NCBI GenBank assembly: GCA_900754075.1
Contig: CAAEBN010000041.1
Coordinates: 1-7,776, forward strand
DNA from: an uncultured Collinsella sp.
GTDB lineage: Bacteria > Actinomycetota > Coriobacteriia > Coriobacteriales > Coriobacteriaceae
Reading direction: 5' to 3'
DNA: 7,776 nucleotides
Shown here: positions 7,305-7,776 of the stretch, in pieces
Numbering within the stretch: the stretch's first letter is position 1
How the letters are laid out: each line of letters begins with the position of its first letter
The notes under the pieces: model-generated
The model's database searches: none
What the model saw: the letters and a program-made list of their open reading frames with translations, nothing else
Told to the model about the DNA's origin: nothing
Position numbers and translations under genes: made by a program

Positions 7305-7395
7305 TGGCGGAGGAGGAGGGATTCGAACCCTCGTGACCTTATACAGGCCAAACGGTTTTCGAGACCGCCGCATTCAACCACTCTGCCACCCCTCC
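7305..7395 (-). tRNA. tRNA-Ser(CGA)
   Basis: This is a 91-nt class II tRNA with a long variable arm and encoded GCCA end. The acceptor GGAGGGG pairs with CTCCTCC including one G-T pair. The anticodon loop CTCGAAA (7357-7363) gives CGA at 7359-7361. The T arm is GAGGGTTCGAATCCCTC. It is second on the minus strand after tRNA-Ser(GGA), with a hairpin between them, and no separate promoter is evident in the 48-nt gap. Confidence 0.97.
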
Positions 7396-7404
7396 GCGTG
7401 GGGT

Positions 7405-7434
7405 AAAAACAAAGCAGGCTCGAAGGCCTGCTTT
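7405..7434 (-). terminator. Hairpin with T-rich tail between the two tRNA-Ser genes
   Basis: AAAGCAGGC (7411-7419) and GCCTGCTTT (7426-7434) form a perfect 9-bp stem around a 6-nt loop. On the minus strand the stem is followed by GTTTTT (7410-7405). It looks like an intrinsic terminator for tRNA-Ser(GGA). Only 9 nt lie between it and tRNA-Ser(CGA), so partial read-through seems needed for the second tRNA. Confidence 0.75.
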
Positions 7435-7443
7435 GGAATTAAC

Positions 7444-7534
7444 TGGCGGAGAGTCAGGGATTTGAACCCTGGAGACGCTTTTGACGCCTACACGATTTCC
7501 AATCGTGCTCCTTCGGCCACTCGGACAACTCTCC
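7444..7534 (-). tRNA. tRNA-Ser(GGA)
   Basis: This is a 91-nt class II tRNA with a long variable arm and encoded GCCA end. The acceptor GGAGAGT pairs with ACTCTCC. The anticodon loop TTGGAAA (7496-7502) gives GGA at 7498-7500. The T arm is CAGGGTTCAAATCCCTG. It is the first gene of the minus-strand serine tRNA pair and lies about 10 nt downstream of the predicted transcript start. Confidence 0.97.
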
Positions 7535-7550
7535 GTTAAATGCGAAAGTC

Positions 7551-7578
7551 AGTATACACGAGGAATCGCAAAGTGCAA
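7551..7578 (-). promoter_or_regulatory. Sigma-70-type promoter of the tRNA-Ser genes
   Basis: On the minus strand TTGCAC (7573-7578) and TATACT (7551-7556) are separated by 16 nt. Both are near-consensus for the housekeeping sigma factor. The -10 lies 16 nt before the 5' end of mature tRNA-Ser(GGA), leaving a short 5' leader, as expected for a tRNA promoter. Confidence 0.8.
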
Positions 7579-7727
7579 ACAGAAAAGTTGGCATTTTTTG
7601 AAACGCTTGGCTTCGTGACGGGATCTCGGAGGCCAAAAACGGGCTCTGACCAGCATGGCTGCATGTGACAAATTGTTCAAAATAGATATTTATGAGGCTT
7701 CGGTAGTTTGTGTGACAAGGGGCTAGC

Positions 7728-7776
7728 CTAGGCAGCAACGCTCTTCGCTCCCTTCACGCCCTTCTTCCTCGCCTTC
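7728..7776 (-). CDS. Probable C-terminal end of a gene cut by the window edge
   Basis: On the minus strand one frame reads KARKKGVKGAKSVAA then TAG (stop at 7728-7730). A short Lys/Ala-rich tail of this kind is a plausible protein C-terminus, and codons such as AAG, GTG and GCC fit, but AGG and GGA do not. Only 15 residues are visible, so no family can be named and this could be chance. The interval 7579-7727 between it and the tRNA promoter holds no recognisable gene. It contains a small CAGC-ATG-GCTG palindrome (7653-7663) and an A/T-rich stretch around 7670-7695. Confidence 0.35.
   Translation of the reverse strand, partial: KARKKGVKGAKSVAA

Noticed and set aside
7305..7395. tRNA-Ser as an integration site for a genomic island
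   Set aside because: No partial duplicate of the tRNA 3' end is found elsewhere in the window and no integrase is visible, so there is no evidence for att sites.
7126..7539. Small open frames running through the palindromic repeats and tRNA genes, such as peptides beginning MYISLQ or MYITLQ
   Set aside because: The palindrome gives ATGTACATC on both strands, so both repeats appear to start similar peptides on either strand. The differences between copies are not synonymous, and the frames run on through the tRNA genes. They are by-products of the repeat, not genes.

Overview
The window looks like a stretch of a moderately GC-rich actinobacterial chromosome. The coding style (strong bias to C/G in third codon positions, Shine-Dalgarno sites before nearly every gene) and the gene set fit Coriobacteriia, most likely Collinsella or a close relative. 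This assignment is inference from overall feel, not from a search. All tRNA genes encode their CCA ends.

Left to right: (1) a plus-strand tRNA cluster: the 3' end of one tRNA-Ile, a 16-bp perfect hairpin, tRNA-Ala(TGC), tRNA-Ile(GAT) and a clear intrinsic terminator. (2) A three-gene plus-strand run: a DUF151 bifunctional-nuclease-family protein, a small two-helix membrane protein and an unrecognised acidic 149-aa protein. (3) typA/bipA, the ribosome-associated translational GTPase, closed by a long hairpin terminator that can serve both strands. (4) Three minus-strand genes facing typA: a secreted/membrane protein with a polymer-forming (bactofilin-like) domain, a TRIC-family seven-helix channel probably starting at TTG, and a 335-aa protein ending in a PD-(D/E)xK / DUF559-type nuclease fold. 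(5) A minus-strand pair of tRNA-Ser genes (GGA, then CGA) behind a good sigma-70-type promoter, each followed by a hairpin terminator, and finally the probable last codons of a minus-strand gene cut by the window edge.

The most unusual part is 5957-7233. The nuclease gene is bracketed by two copies of a 68-nt palindromic repeat (65/68 identical, same orientation), each able to fold into a hairpin of about 24 bp. Two of the three differences between copies lie in the stem and convert A-T pairs into G-T pairs, so pairing is kept in the plus-strand single-stranded form. This resembles a nuclease cassette lying between two members of a dispersed palindromic repeat family. Other small elements of note are a second, unrelated REP-like palindrome at 3859-3892, a 9-bp dyad abutting the ribosome binding site of the bactofilin-like gene, and terminator-like hairpins inside both tRNA clusters.

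The genes do not form one pathway: tRNA supply and TypA concern translation, the membrane and secreted proteins are separate, and the nuclease region looks accessory. No CRISPR array, insertion sequence, transposase or phage gene is visible.
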